A stretch of 64,000 bases of DNA from Oscheius dolichura (taxonomy: Eukaryota; Nematoda; Chromadorea; Rhabditida; Rhabditidae), in NCBI GenBank assembly GCA_932521035.1, contig OW051497.1:3286001-3350000 (forward strand), given 5' to 3'. Each line of letters begins with the position of its first letter. Position 1 is the stretch's first letter. Of the stretch, positions 48,666 to 59,626 are shown piece after piece. The notes below the pieces were generated by a model. That model did no database searches and was not told the DNA's origin. It worked only from the letters and a program-made list of their open reading frames with translations. Both the position numbers and the translations under genes were made by a program.

Positions 48666-49955
48666 ATGTTTAAGGGTAAAATGGTGGAAACCTCAACCCT
48701 GTACACCACGGCGGCCGTGGTGGCCATTTCAAGCATTGGAATTTATTATTTCTTTAAATGTAGAGGAAAATGCCCCTTCTCTTGCAAGGTAAGAACATTT
48801 TTTATAATTTTGGTCAGAGTTTCAATTCAGAAATCTGCACAAGTGACCCTGAAAGACGAGGACACCAAATATCCTTTGGAATTAATCGAGAAGACAGAGG
48901 TTCGTGTTTATATTAAATTAATAATAGAAAAACAATGTCCTTATGTTATTATTTAAATAAAGAAAACGTCTTTTAGGTCAGTCACGATACAAGGAAATTC
49001 AAATTCCGCCTGGAATCGAACGATCACGTCTTGGGTCTTCCCATCGGACAGCACGTCTATCTCAGTGCAAGGGTTTGTTTTCTTTCTTTCATGTACTATC
49101 GACAGAAACGGAAATATTTTTACACAAACCGTTCTATTTTAGGTTGATGGTAAACTGGTTGTCCGACCCTATACTCCGATCTCGAGCGACGATGATAAGG
49201 GATATGTCGAGCTCATGATCAAGGTAAACGCTCTGAATTTTATTTTCTATCCTATCCTTCAAGGTCTACTTCAAAGATATCAATCCTAAATTCCCCGAGG
49301 GTGGAAAGATGAGTCAACACCTGGAATCCTTAAATATCGGAGACACCATTGACTTCCGCGGACCATCCGGTCTGATCATCTATAAGGGACATGGAACGTT
49401 CCATGTGAGATCGGATAAGAAAACTCCTGCTAAGGCGAAGACTTTCAAGCAGATCTCTATGATTGCCGGAGGCACGGGAATCACTCCCATGCTACAGGTC
49501 TGCCATTCGTTGTTTTGTGGTAACAAACGGGTTCAGATTGTTGCCGCTATTATGAAGGATCCAACTGACCATACACAAATTAGCCTCCTCTTCGCTAACC
49601 AGTCAGAGCCGGATATTCTTTGCAGGTTTAATTGGCGCCTTTTATATTTTGATGGCAATATTTAGGGAAGAGTTAGACGAGCTCGCCTCCAATCATCCTG
49701 ACCGCTTTAAGGTCTGGTACACCGTTGATCGTCCTCCAGAGAACTGGAAATATTCCAGTGGATTCATCAATGACGAAATGATCAAGGTTATCATTATTTA
49801 TTTATTACATTCTTTATAAATTGCAGAACCACCTCTTCTCTCCCAGCTCCGATAACGTCGTCCTCCTCTGCGGCCCCCCTCCCATGATCAACTTCGCCTG
49901 CACTCCGAACTTGGACAAGCTCGCTTATGATCCTGCCAATCGCTTCTCCTTCTAG
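48666..49955 (+). CDS. NADH-cytochrome b5 reductase
   Basis: FAD/NADH flavoprotein of 313 residues in eight exons (48666-48788, 48831-48899, 48977-49072, 49143-49223, 49264-49497, 49537-49625, 49666-49786, 49827-49955), CYB5R1/2/3 type. An N-terminal anchor ([17 protein letters not shown]) is followed by the FAD domain: [31 protein letters not shown] (RxYTxS) and [18 protein letters not shown]. The NADH domain has [24 protein letters not shown] and the C-terminal [20 protein letters not shown]. It passes electrons to cytochrome b5 for fatty-acid desaturation and sterol synthesis at the ER or mitochondrial outer membrane. It neighbours the aldehyde dehydrogenase head to head. All motifs are intact. 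Introns are 39-77 bp. Confidence 0.96.
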
Positions 49956-50100
49956 ATTATTCTTCACTTCGGATGCCATACGAGTTAGTGAATGTGTTTG
50001 TTTTTATTTCCAGTTTTTTGATAAATACAATATGACGGTTCTTATTGCTTATTGTCTACCCGTGGATAAATATGGGAAATGTCTAATTCCATCTAATAAT

Positions 50101-52292
50101 CTACGGTTGGAAGAAAGCGAAGCAAGTGAGAGGAGACTTTCTGTGCTCACAATAGATGGGAGAAGTGACCACGATATAGGAGAAGGAGTGACGGGAACAG
50201 ATAACATCGAGTGATAGACCAGGGAACTGGGCAGTAGCCTCCGCGTAAATCAATTGCTTCGACACTGGAGCGGACACAGTCATTTTCTGAAATTTAAAAG
50301 GTTTCTTTATAAAAAGAACAACTACATCGTCCATAATATTTTTCAACTTTGCACTATTGCACTTGAATGCTCGTTGCTCGGCATTTTCAGACCGTTTTGC
50401 CGCATGGATCTCCTAAAATAGTCGTTTCCTCATATTATCACTGATTACAGTAGTTGTGGCAATAGTTGTGTCAAAGAAGCTATCTATTGGTAGTCGAAAC
50501 TTCTTATTGTACCCACTGGAGCCGTCTCCGCTGGCAGTTTCTTCGGGGGCAGGAGCCGGTGCGCCGTTATCTTCTGCGGTTGTTACTCAATATCTAAAAT
50601 TCCACTTACTGTTCTCGGTCTCTTCAGCAGCATAATCTTCGGTTACGGTGTCTGTTTCCGGAGCCGCCTCAGTCGTTTCTATCATATCTTTAGTCAGTTA
50701 TTTATTTGCATAACCTGATTGATTGATGTTTTCTTGATGCGTATATGTCGACGACAACCCCTCGGCTCTTGTCAATGTCTTATAACCTAAAACAAATATT
50801 TTAAAGTACTGGTATCATTTACTAGAAGATGGAGAGACCGCCGTTTGTGGGACTCTGAAAAGTTTAAGTTAAAGATTTCATGACGGGCTTACTCTGCTTT
50901 CACTGGGCCAATGTTGCCTAGAGCATATTCCATAACCTCAGTTCGTGCTGTTTGTGTTTCCTAAATGGATTTTTGTCACTATATTAGCCAACTCACCTGT
51001 ATTTCAGTTAGTCCCTCAAAATCCAAGGGCGCAGCAGCCTGTGTTGTAACATAGTTCTCATTAGGGAATACCTATGCTCTATTATTATGACGTATAAAAA
51101 CCTACGGTAACTTGATTTGTCAATAGATCCTTTTCTTCATCAACTTGAACAGCTGAAGTCGATATCTCCATCAGGTCTCCTTGTTCGTCATAAGAATCCT
51201 CAATGGACTGGGCGATCTCATCCGGCGTCTTCTTCTCCGTTATGGAGAAACTCTAAATGTGTTTTATTTCTTCCCGTAATAGTCGCATACAAAATCGTTC
51301 CCAGCTGATTTGCCATAATTCGGCGCAGGGCTGTCAGTGGCGTAGTTTGTGTTCTGAAGAGTACCAGTTTAATTTGTTAAGTGTAAGAAACTAACCTGTG
51401 ATGGTTCGGCAACCGATTGAACTTCCGTCTGTTCAGTGCCGGGTTGCTCGGGTGGAAGAAGACTAAACAATTGTTGAAAGCGGAACATCGGGTGAACTTA
51501 CTTGACCTCTTGGGTTTCAGCACTAGGCGATCCAATTGGACCCTGTTGAGGGACAGAGACAAAGCTAGCGGGAAGAGGATTCTATATAAAACAATAATTA
51601 ACAGAATTCCAGCTTACAGTAGGTTGATGAGATGCAAGAAGATCCGTTGTTTGTTGTTGGCCATATACTGGAGGAGCTACAGGGGCTTGTGGTCCATAAC
51701 CCGTAGATATTTGATTCAAAGAATTAGCATAAGTGTCTTGTCGAGTAGGAGCTTGTGGCAGATACTGTTGAGGAGGTCTGAACCTCTTGTGTTTTTGGCT
51801 CTCTCAAATTACTCACGCTGGGGCGACCAGTTGCGGCTGCACTACCCTTGGCTGTTGACCGTATGCGGTATACTGAGGCATCGGCCGCGCATATTGCTGT
51901 TGTTGTTGGTAATTGTAAGCAGGCGCTGGATTCTGATAGTTATTGTAGATCGGAGCGGTTGGAAGAGGCTGGGGTATCGCTGGAGCTGGTATACCTACAA
52001 GTTCATATGATTGATCAGGATCAAGAATACTTTTACCAAAATTAGGCTGAGCAAGAGACTGTTGAGCAAATTGTTGATTGAATGCCTGCTGTTGGCAAGA
52101 CATTTGTTGACCAGCACACATCAACCGACACCCAAAGTTATCAGGAGGCGGTGAACCACAGCTGGAAGGGCATGAACAACCTATAATATTTATAGAGAAG
52201 GTAGCCTTCCTGGATTTACCTCCTCCTCCTCCACCTAGGTTAAAAAATAAGGCGTGGGCAGATGGTAGAATTGCCCAGAGGAGAAGTTGCAT
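50101..52292 (-). CDS. ground-like (GRL) hedgehog-related secreted protein
   Basis: Nematode-specific secreted protein, about 370-400 residues, in about 13 small exons. A signal peptide (MQLLLWAILPSAHA) is followed by a poly-Gly run and CSCPSSCGSPPPDNFGC, the usual N-terminal Cys motif of GRL proteins. A long Pro/Gln/Tyr-rich region (QNPAPAYNYQQQQQYARPMP) and Thr/Glu-rich middle follow. The C terminus carries the ground-like domain: FKCNSAKLKNIMDDKM, then AQFPGLSLDVICSRHSFSYI and YCEHRKSPLTCFAF. The last intron (GTAGTT..TTTCAG) must be removed to restore the domain. GRL proteins are secreted from epidermis and line apical/cuticle surfaces. Stop at 50101; it converges on the b5 reductase 3' end. 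Confidence 0.88.
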
Positions 52293-53104
52293 AATTGGGA
52301 TTGGCGAATCTGAGTCTCGAACGGTATGAAAAGAAGGCGCGGAGTTTGAGTTCCAGTCTCCGCAAAATGACGGAGAGACTGGACATTTGGAGAAGAATGC
52401 AATTACTCGAGAATGGCTACAGCTTAGCTTAAAACGAGGTGACAGCTTTAAATAAGAAGGCAGGGCAGACCGTTTTTCTTTTTAACATTACTACTGTCTC
52501 ACACAGATACAAATTAATAGCTACAAAAACAAACAGCGAAGAAAGAAAGAGTTTTGAATGTATTTTTCATTTTTTTGACGGATTTTTTGACGGTAGAGAA
52601 GCAACTGTGGAGGAAAAAAGGTAGAGAATGCTTCGATCTGCAGTCGACTGGACAGTAGCTGTTCGTTTTTGCTTCCATCTCGGATCATTATCCAACGGCG
52701 CAACTAAGAATGGCGTCAAAAAACTAGCTTACAGTGCCTAAGTGTAGAAATTTTGTTCACACTTTGGATTGGGCAAAGTGTTTTAAAGGAACTGGTGGCA
52801 TAGCGGTAGATAGCGGAAAGACTTAGATTTCTGGAAAGGTATCTCTGAAAGGGGACGGGTTCACTGCTTATAGTGCATAGATTAAACTCTCCTTTTAGTT
52901 GCAAAACGAGTTTAGGAAACTGTCAATGCAAACAAGAACAAAAACGATCGGCACACTTCGTTGAGGGGGACTATTTGCAAAAATTCAGTGTGCATAGCTA
53001 GATTCTCTACGGAAATCCTGCGGAGAAAAAACTCTATTTGAACGCTGTTTTAGGAAGAAGAAGATGTGTAAAGTAAACGTCTTCAACTAACCAGACCACC
53101 TTAG
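52293..53104. other. intergenic
   Basis: No supported exon. A + frame at 52439-52624 is probably chance. ACCTTAG at about 53098-53104 is a possible acceptor for the frame that follows. Confidence 0.35.
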
Positions 53105-53308
53105 ACGGGCCCTAACTGGGACCCATCGCGATTACTCCCTCCCACCGCTGGTCTAACTGGTAACGGTGATCAACTCAGCAGGGGTTTTGTAAGAAAACGA
53201 TCCGTACACAATAGCAAGCGGCAGGATTCTCGAGATATCGGGATCAAGCAATTCATTCGTATGCAGAAGAATATGAACCCACGGGTCAAAGTGGATGACG
53301 ACAAATAA
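53105..53308 (+). CDS. possible terminal exon with dibasic sites
   Basis: After a weak TTAG acceptor a frame of about 67 codons runs to TAA at 53306-53308. The second half reads FVRKRSVHNSKRQDSRDIG and KQFIRMQKNMNPRVKVDDDK, with two KR dibasic sites in a row, as in a propeptide. No ATG is in frame before QFIRM, so earlier exon(s) would be needed, and I could not find a signal-peptide exon upstream. Weak call. Confidence 0.25.
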   Translation, partial: TGPNWDPSRLLPPTAGLTGNGDQLSRGFVRKRSVHNSKRQDSRDIGIKQFIRMQKNMNPRVKVDDDK

Positions 53309-53637
53309 TAGATGTGGTTTGTGGACAGGTTCGATTTCTTACGTCTTCGAGAAAAGCCAACTAGCCCTTGCCCTTTTGAGGAGTGACTGGTTGTGGGTTA
53401 CCGTACGTCCGGCAGGATACCTCTGCAATTAAATAGCCCGTAGGGGTCAATGGTTGTCTAACTCGAGCTAAACCAGGTGAAGCTAGATTGCAGATTTAAA
53501 GACTAGCCAAGCTGAACATTTGGGAGACTAGGTCTTTAGCCGAATATATTTTTACTATTAAAAACGTCTCCAATTTACAATGTTACATAAAAATATTTTC
53601 AAATATAATTAAAATATCATGGGAGCTTCTATCTATT

Positions 53638-54864
53638 TCAGTTACTGTGAGTTTCTTGTGACCGAGCGATATTAGACCACGATCGAGGAAAGATGCTAGT
53701 TGCAATTTTATAAAGTTGATCTGTTATTTGCATGTAAACTGGCCATATGGCATCAAAGTTGAACTCGGTCAAAGTGGTCGCATTGGATTCCTCTCCTCTA
53801 AATTCATTCTGTATAGCTGTCGAATTTCGGGAAGTTTCTCGTCTAAAAATCTTTCGGCATGGACAACTTCCTCCGGTCGAAAGCGAAAGATCCATCGTGT
53901 AGTGAATATACTGATCTTTTTTGGAAATATTCCAGGGCTTCTTTATTGTAGTTTCCAGGGGTCGCCGGTTCTTCCTCGTTTTTACCATCAAAATGAACTG
54001 GTTGTTGTTTCAAATGAAAATAGCGGCGCATCTCGTTAACACTTATTTGATCCGTGGCGGCGGTCATCAGCTAGAGTAAGACCAAATTGTACTGGGACAT
54101 ATTTCCGTAAATTTCCTCCATTTCCTCTTTTGTAAAGTTATAATTTGACAGTTTCTCCATTATACTTTTGGTCAACCGGAGAGAGGTAAAAACAGCCTGG
54201 GATACTTGATCTAAAATAGAGCTGAATGTCCGCGACAAAGTACTATTAAGTGAAAGATAGAAAGACCACTTACGGATAGTTGCAATACTTCGAAGAGGTG
54301 CCCAGCGGGGCAGTCATGGTAACTGGCGGTTTGATTAAAGGAACCCTCAGGGACCTGCCGCCGAGTGCGCTCGTAAGCGTCGGCGCGCATTTGAATTTTG
54401 AACGCGCCTTCCGTTTTAATCTATTTCTTCCTATTTTTACACATTTTTCTAGTAATTTATTACAGTGCTTTCACTTGTTTATAAAAAACATCATTAAATT
54501 AGCCCTTGAAAATGAAAAAGTGAGCTAAAACGGTAGACCCGTTCAAAATTCAAATGCGCCCCGACGCTTACGAGCGCACTCGGCGGCAGGTCCCTGAGGG
54601 TTCCTGTAGTGCAGTTGACGTAAGTAATAGAACAATTCTCTGCTTTGTATGCTCCGTTTTCCATTCCGTAACAAAAATTAGTAGCGTTTGAAGATGGTGG
54701 GGACTGATCTTGGGTGACAGTTGGAGAAACAGTAGAACTATCCTCGAATGAGATGCTACCTTTAAAGGGGACGATTGTAGACGTGCGAGAAAGGATTACC
54801 TATTGCATTGTCTTCCGCCTGGGCATTCATAAAAAGAAAGGATAAACAGGAGAATAAGGTACAT
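53638..54864 (-). pseudogene. peritrophin-A (CBM14) chitin-binding protein pseudogene
   Basis: Reads as a secreted chitin-binding protein with several breaks. A signal peptide (MYLILLFILSF) at 54864 is one base out of frame with NAQAEDNAIG, the evident cleavage region. A CBM14 domain follows: FCYGMENGAYKAENCS and YVNCTT, then after an inserted inverted-repeat element, FNQTASYHDCPAGHLFE. Next come helical segments (SLRLTKSIMEKLSNYNF) to an in-frame TAG at about 54070. The same frame reopens as MTAATDQISVNEMRRYFHL, and the tail continues in two further frames (PEEVVHAERFLDEKLPEIRQ, then FNFDAIWPVYMQITDQLYK) without splice signals to join them. Signal-peptide frameshift, insertion, stop and later shifts together argue for a dead gene. 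A sequencing error could explain one of these but not all. Confidence 0.65.
54339..54604. mobile_element. MITE-like element with 66-bp terminal inverted repeats
   Basis: The ends are perfect inverted copies over about 66 bases except for one mismatch: AGGAACCCTCAGGGACCTGC inward from 54339, and its complement ending at 54604. The interior (about 130 bp) is AT-rich with no coding capacity. High identity between arms suggests a recent insertion. No clear target-site duplication could be read. The element interrupts the CBM14-coding exon of the surrounding pseudogene. Confidence 0.85.
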
Positions 54865-55310
54865 CTCCTTAAGTTAGATCCGTTGGATGCACAACTATCA
54901 GAGGAGAAGGGGATTTTGAATGTAGCACTGTGTCACGAGAGGCATATCTTGATTAAGGCAAGATCCTTATGTTGTGTCAAGGTTAGAAATGTGCACGAGC
55001 CGAGTCATGAGGGTTGCCGAGTTTGTTACTATTTCAACTGCTACTATAATACATGCAAGCTCACGAGTGCTACAAATGGAGATCTGGTAAAAACCAGACG
55101 CCGGAATCTGTCATGCAAATAATGAGTTCGTCCATTCTTCTTCCACTGCACACAACCGAGTTTGAAAACGAACTACGCTCGCTGTTGTTTTTCGCTGGTG
55201 CACCTTTATAAAAAGAAGCTCCGAATAGCAAGCCCTTTTCGAAAGAGCTCAAGACGTAGTCTAATGTGGACTTCCTCCTCTTCTCGTATTTGTGTCTATC
55301 CGCGTCTGCA
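54865..55310. other. intergenic, divergent promoters
   Basis: Between the chitin-binding pseudogene and the first receptor. Open frames here overlap and are not supported. The receptor frame is open back to a GTG at 55266 but the first ATG is 55311. Confidence 0.4.
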
Positions 55311-56459
55311 ATGATCCTCACCGTAGTCGACTGGATCTTACGGGCTTTCAATTTCTTCGTTAATATACGGCTCTTCTTTGCAATTCGGAGATCTGGACAA
55401 GTTTGTTTCGACTTTCCTTCAGGACTCATCGGCTATTTACAGGCTATGAAGATATATGTCTTAATTGTGATCTATTTCATTACTCTCCACGACATGTTGG
55501 CCGGATTTGTTGGTATATTGCACGATATTCCTAGCTATTTTCTGGATGACAGTATTCTGGCCAACTGTAAGTCACTATTAATCAAATGCACACATCTTTA
55601 GTGCCTTTACTCTATGGAATATGTGTACTGTTCTACTCGCTACAATGGTTCTTCCAGTTGTTATTTCTTCCAGTTTTCTCCCTTATCCACTTCTCTGCTT
55701 TGTTTTTCCCTGGAGCCTTTAGGAATATTAACACTCGCACAATTGTATACATCATTGTTTTGTTATATATTCTAACGGCAATGCTAACAGCTCCGCTGTT
55801 CACCCCCTACGTTGCTTTCATATATCACACAGATGGCAAATACTGGTCAAACGACTATACCAAGCCGTACGATCCAATATTCTCAGCCGTGAACACTTGG
55901 ATTCAGGTTGGGCTTCTCTCTTCAAATGGGAATGAAATATTACAGGGGTTCTGCCTTACTGTCATGGTTACGTGCAATGCCCTCATCATTTTCAAATTGT
56001 TCCTTTATAGGAAAAAGCATAGCACTGTGAACGCGGTTCAAGTTGTTAGTACCACAAGAGGAAGCGGCTTGGACCATACAAGCACTGACACCAGTGTGCA
56101 CAAAAGAAAAGTATATTTGTGAATTGGATAAAATGTAAAGAAAGGTTACAGTTCATAATATCACCAGAAGCCCGTCTAGCCGTCAGCTACATCCACCTCA
56201 GCGGTTGTTTCTTTGCCTCGACGCTATCTTATAACTTTATTATTGGGTAGGTCAACCCAAATATTATGGCTAGTTCGTTTAGAACGAAGAATTCTTTCCT
56301 GGCCATCGTATACGTCATTACCTATCACATGAACAGCTTCAAGTGGATACTTTACTGGTTTGCGTTTGATAGAGAGACCTCATTTTACTGTTTAGCCTTG
56401 GGAATAAAAAGATCAGAAGGACGTTCTTCTCTCTGAGGAATACCTATGATTGTTCATAG
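55311..56459 (+). CDS. 7TM chemoreceptor-like protein (Srx-like), copy 1
   Basis: Seven-transmembrane receptor of about 310 residues in seven exons, nematode chemoreceptor type, likely plasma membrane of sensory neurons. Spans: TVVDWILRAFNFFVNIRLFF; MKIYVLIVIYFITLHDMLAG; LLYGICVLFYSLQWFFQLLF; IVYIIVLLYILTAMLTAPLF; FCLTVMVTCNALIIFKLFLY; RLAVSYIHLSGCFFASTLSY; and SFLAIVYVITYHMNSFKWIL, then a short basic tail (CLGNKKIRRTF). Between spans 4 and 5 is YHTDGKYWSNDYTKPYD. The family (Srx or a relative) is a guess from overall layout. The intron after span 6 must use GG|GTAGG to keep frame. The next gene downstream is a close paralog in the same orientation. Confidence 0.8.
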
Positions 56460-56832
56460 ACTACGAAGTTCAGATTTGTGATTAATATGTACATCATTGG
56501 CCTAATAAATTGTCTCCTATAAAGGAAATCCTTTCAAGTGGATATTGAGTTTACTGAGCAGATCGGCGGGTTAATTAGTCTGACAACTAAGCGGCCTTCT
56601 CGAACTGCCGGAAGTAGTCTGAGGAACAAAACGCACCCCCATTTACAAGAAGAGAGAAGCTTCCCTGTTTCAGTCTATTTCTGACTTCAATTAGAGCATT
56701 TTGAGCTTTTCCTTTCGGTTAACTGAGCTCATGTCAGGCATCGTCCATTCATTTCAAAAGTTGCGTGGGCACCAGCTCTACTGTACTTACTTCTTCTTGT
56801 CATTATTTGAATCCAGCCAACTTTAAGAAACA
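56460..56832. other. spacer between tandem receptor genes
   Basis: About 370 bp containing the 3' end of copy 1 and the promoter of copy 2. No coding signal. Confidence 0.5.
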
Positions 56833-57997
56833 ATGATCTTGACGATAATTGACTGGTGTCTGGGAGCTTTCAATCTGCTTGTCAATATCTGGTTGTTCAT
56901 CTCCATCTACAGGTCAGGAGAGGTAAGCAACCGCTCTTCTCTCTCAAGCTCTCTTACAGGTGATGAAGATCTACGTATTCCTGCTTCTGTACTTTCTCAT
57001 CGCCCATGATATTCTAGCTGGTTTTGTCATTATCTTCCACGACATTCCAAGTTATTTCCAACCTGACAGTATTCTGATCGACAGTATGTTTTGATCATCA
57101 GTTCCAATATTCCTTTTCAGTGCCTGTTCTGTATGCAATCTGCGTTATTATTCTATGTATTCAATGGTGGTACCATCTCCTGTTCCTTCCAGTCTTTTCC
57201 TTGATTCATTTTTGTGCCCTCTTCTTCCCGACAACTTTCCGTCGGATTAATATGCGGTTTATGGTGTGGGCAGTCGTGTTTCTCTACATCGGCACGGCTC
57301 TAATAAGTGCTCCTCTATTCACCCCCTACTGCGGGTTCGTCTATCACCCAGAAGGAAAATATTGGTCTTCTGATTACACCAAACCATACAACTACGTCTA
57401 TTTGGCTGTTAATATCTGGATAGAGGTAACTCTTTTCTTTTGAATGGGTGAAGAAGACTTTCAGGTGTTTGCTCTAGTTGTAATGGTTTCTACAAACTTT
57501 GCAATATCCGGAAAGCTGTACATTCTACGAGTTAAACACGCTATAAAGATCCAGATGAGCGTAAACAGCGTTACGAGGCATCCTCACTCTGGAGACGTGC
57601 ATTTAGCAGATGTGGAAACTAGGATCCCACAGCAAATAAAAAGAACGGTAGGAGTAACCAAGATCCCTGTCAATTGCAGTTTTCAGCTCTTCTACATAGC
57701 TCCTGAAGTTCGCTTATCCGTTAGCTACCTCCTTCTCAGTTTCTGTTTCTTCGCATCGACTCTAGCTTTCAATTTTCTCCTAGGGTTTGCCAACTAGGTA
57801 CTGTAACAGGCCAACCGTTCAGGACTCAGGATCCCTTCCTCCAAATTATTTATATGACTACGAGATATATGAACAGCTTTAAGTGGATCATCTACTGGTG
57901 AGCATATTACTCGACAATTCATATGAATAAATTTAGTCTCGGGAGTAAGAAGATCAGAAAGTCTTTCATGTCCATCGTCTCATCCACTCACGGTTGA
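56833..57997 (+). CDS. 7TM chemoreceptor-like protein (Srx-like), copy 2
   Basis: Tandem paralog of the gene at 55311, same exon count and same intron phases. Start MILTIIDWCLGAFNLLVNIW; conserved blocks include MKIYVFLLLYFLIAHDILAG, FHDIPSYFQPDSILID, LFLPVFSLIHFCALFFPTTF, GKYWSSDYTKPYNYVYLAVN, ISGKLYILRVKHAI, and APEVRLSVSYLLLSFCFFAS. The last span exon RYMNSFKWIIYW is joined by a 38-bp intron whose acceptor is TTCAG before GACTCAGG; reading straight on gives a false stop in FLLGFAN. End CLGSKKIRKSFMSIVSS at 57997. About half the residues match copy 1. Ligand unknown. Confidence 0.8.
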
Positions 57998-59626
57998 TCT
58001 AACCGACGACATCAAGCGAACAAAAAAGTTCAACGTCTTCTTGTCCTGCGCATATTATAACCGATGATTGACCTCAAAGAAATGTGGGGGTCTCTTTGGT
58101 TTTATATGTTCAAACAGTCTAGGTTAAGATATAGGGAAAATGGAACACTTCTAACCACATTTTCGATTTTTAAATGAATGCATTTGGCATACAATGTTTA
58201 GAATGATATCTTGAACAATATATAACTTGGGTATCATTAAAATTTTCCACCTTCTGCTCCCTGAAAGAGCGCAGTCTTAATGAGATCTGCATAGTTTGCA
58301 GAATCCCTGTTTTTTTGACAAAATTGTGCTGTCTTTAGACAAGGATAGCCGCGTAAAGTAGGGTGCAGCAACAGAGTCCGGAGTAGATTTCCCTGGCTTC
58401 TTCCATCTTTTTGTGAATGTGAAGGGGATCTCTGTCAGTGCATGAGAACTTTCCAATTCGTTGGCCGCTTCCAAACTAATTGTGCGCCTGTAGCCACATG
58501 AAATCGGGCAGGTCACAGAAATGCCAGAATAGGAAAAGCGATATTCCCCCGATGGCCAATCCTCTTTCAGACAGAAGAACACAATGAACTAGAGAAAAAC
58601 TGAAAACTATCTGTTGGGTCGCTAACTCCTTGATTTGCTGCAGTTTATAATCTGGTCGGCTTATGCTTGTATTGCTAGTGTCGGAAATCATTCCCAAGTT
58701 CAAGATTGTGCTTTTTGCGTCCAAGGCGGCACCATCGGTGCAACTGAACCTTCCCGCCCTATCGGGAAGGCGGGATACCAACTTTAGTATATTATGCTGG
58801 AAGTCGGAACATGTGCTCTGGGCACATGGTAAGTTCAATTTAGGTATTATCAGGGTGGCCCCCACGCAATTACTTGGTACCGGGGAACCTGATATTCCTC
58901 TCGCATTTTAGGCCCCAATCCATTAAAGAGACCCGATTTCTGGGTGACTGTAACATAAATTTGCTCCTGCTCGTCTTCAGTTTGTAAACTAAAACACTAC
59001 CAGTGCCAAGTGGTAACTGATATTTCAAGAAGAGAAAATCAAACAAACGTTTTTTTTTCTCTTTTCTCTTTTATGTCCCTTTACGTGTATATAGCTGGCG
59101 GAACGGCGTTGCACAGTTGTCGACGTAAAACATTTTTTTCCAGGCACTTCCCGTATTCTAGACAATTGTGCAAAAAGTTTTATTGGACGTCTCTGTTTAA
59201 GCGGCGGCGAGTTTCTGCTTGCCATGAGACTGGAGCAGGGGGCCGGCCCCCTTGTTGGCACTGGGGTCGGCACCCGTCATTGTCAGGCAGGGGGGCAGTT
59301 CTAAAATATTTCTTTAACCGTCTACGGATAAATTTTACCTTGGTCCCCTCCTCCCTGGTCGGATTTGTCGCTGGCCTTCAACATTGTAGGCCTGCAAATA
59401 TTATACATACGAATACGCAAAAGTATAGAAAAGAGGCTATAAGTAGTTTTAAAACTAGGCGGTAAAAGAGATTTCATTCATTCAAGAATAACAAGCGAAG
59501 ATACTCATAAACGTCTATGAAAGCACCGGTTAAGAAAAAACAGAAGAACCCGGTTGAGGGCTGATAGCAACGTTCATTTGAACTGAGCCTAGGAGAAAAA
59601 CCACAGGTTGAAGCGACGGATTTGTC
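57998..59626. other. unclear; possible decayed coding sequence
   Basis: Around 58240-58900 both strands have open, protein-like frames. The minus strand reads FFCLKEDWPSGEYRFSYSG, ELESSHALTEIPFTFTKRW and ANYADLIKTALFQGAEGGKF; the plus strand reads KAAPSVQLNLPALSGRRDTN. I could not build a phase-consistent gene on either. A 16-bp perfect GC palindrome lies at 59237-59252. A 151-codon frame at 59010-59465 spans this GC-rich patch and looks like chance. Confidence 0.3.

Noticed and set aside
59010-59465. 151-codon + strand frame
   Set aside because: Crosses the GC palindrome and homopolymer tracts; composition is unlike local proteins.
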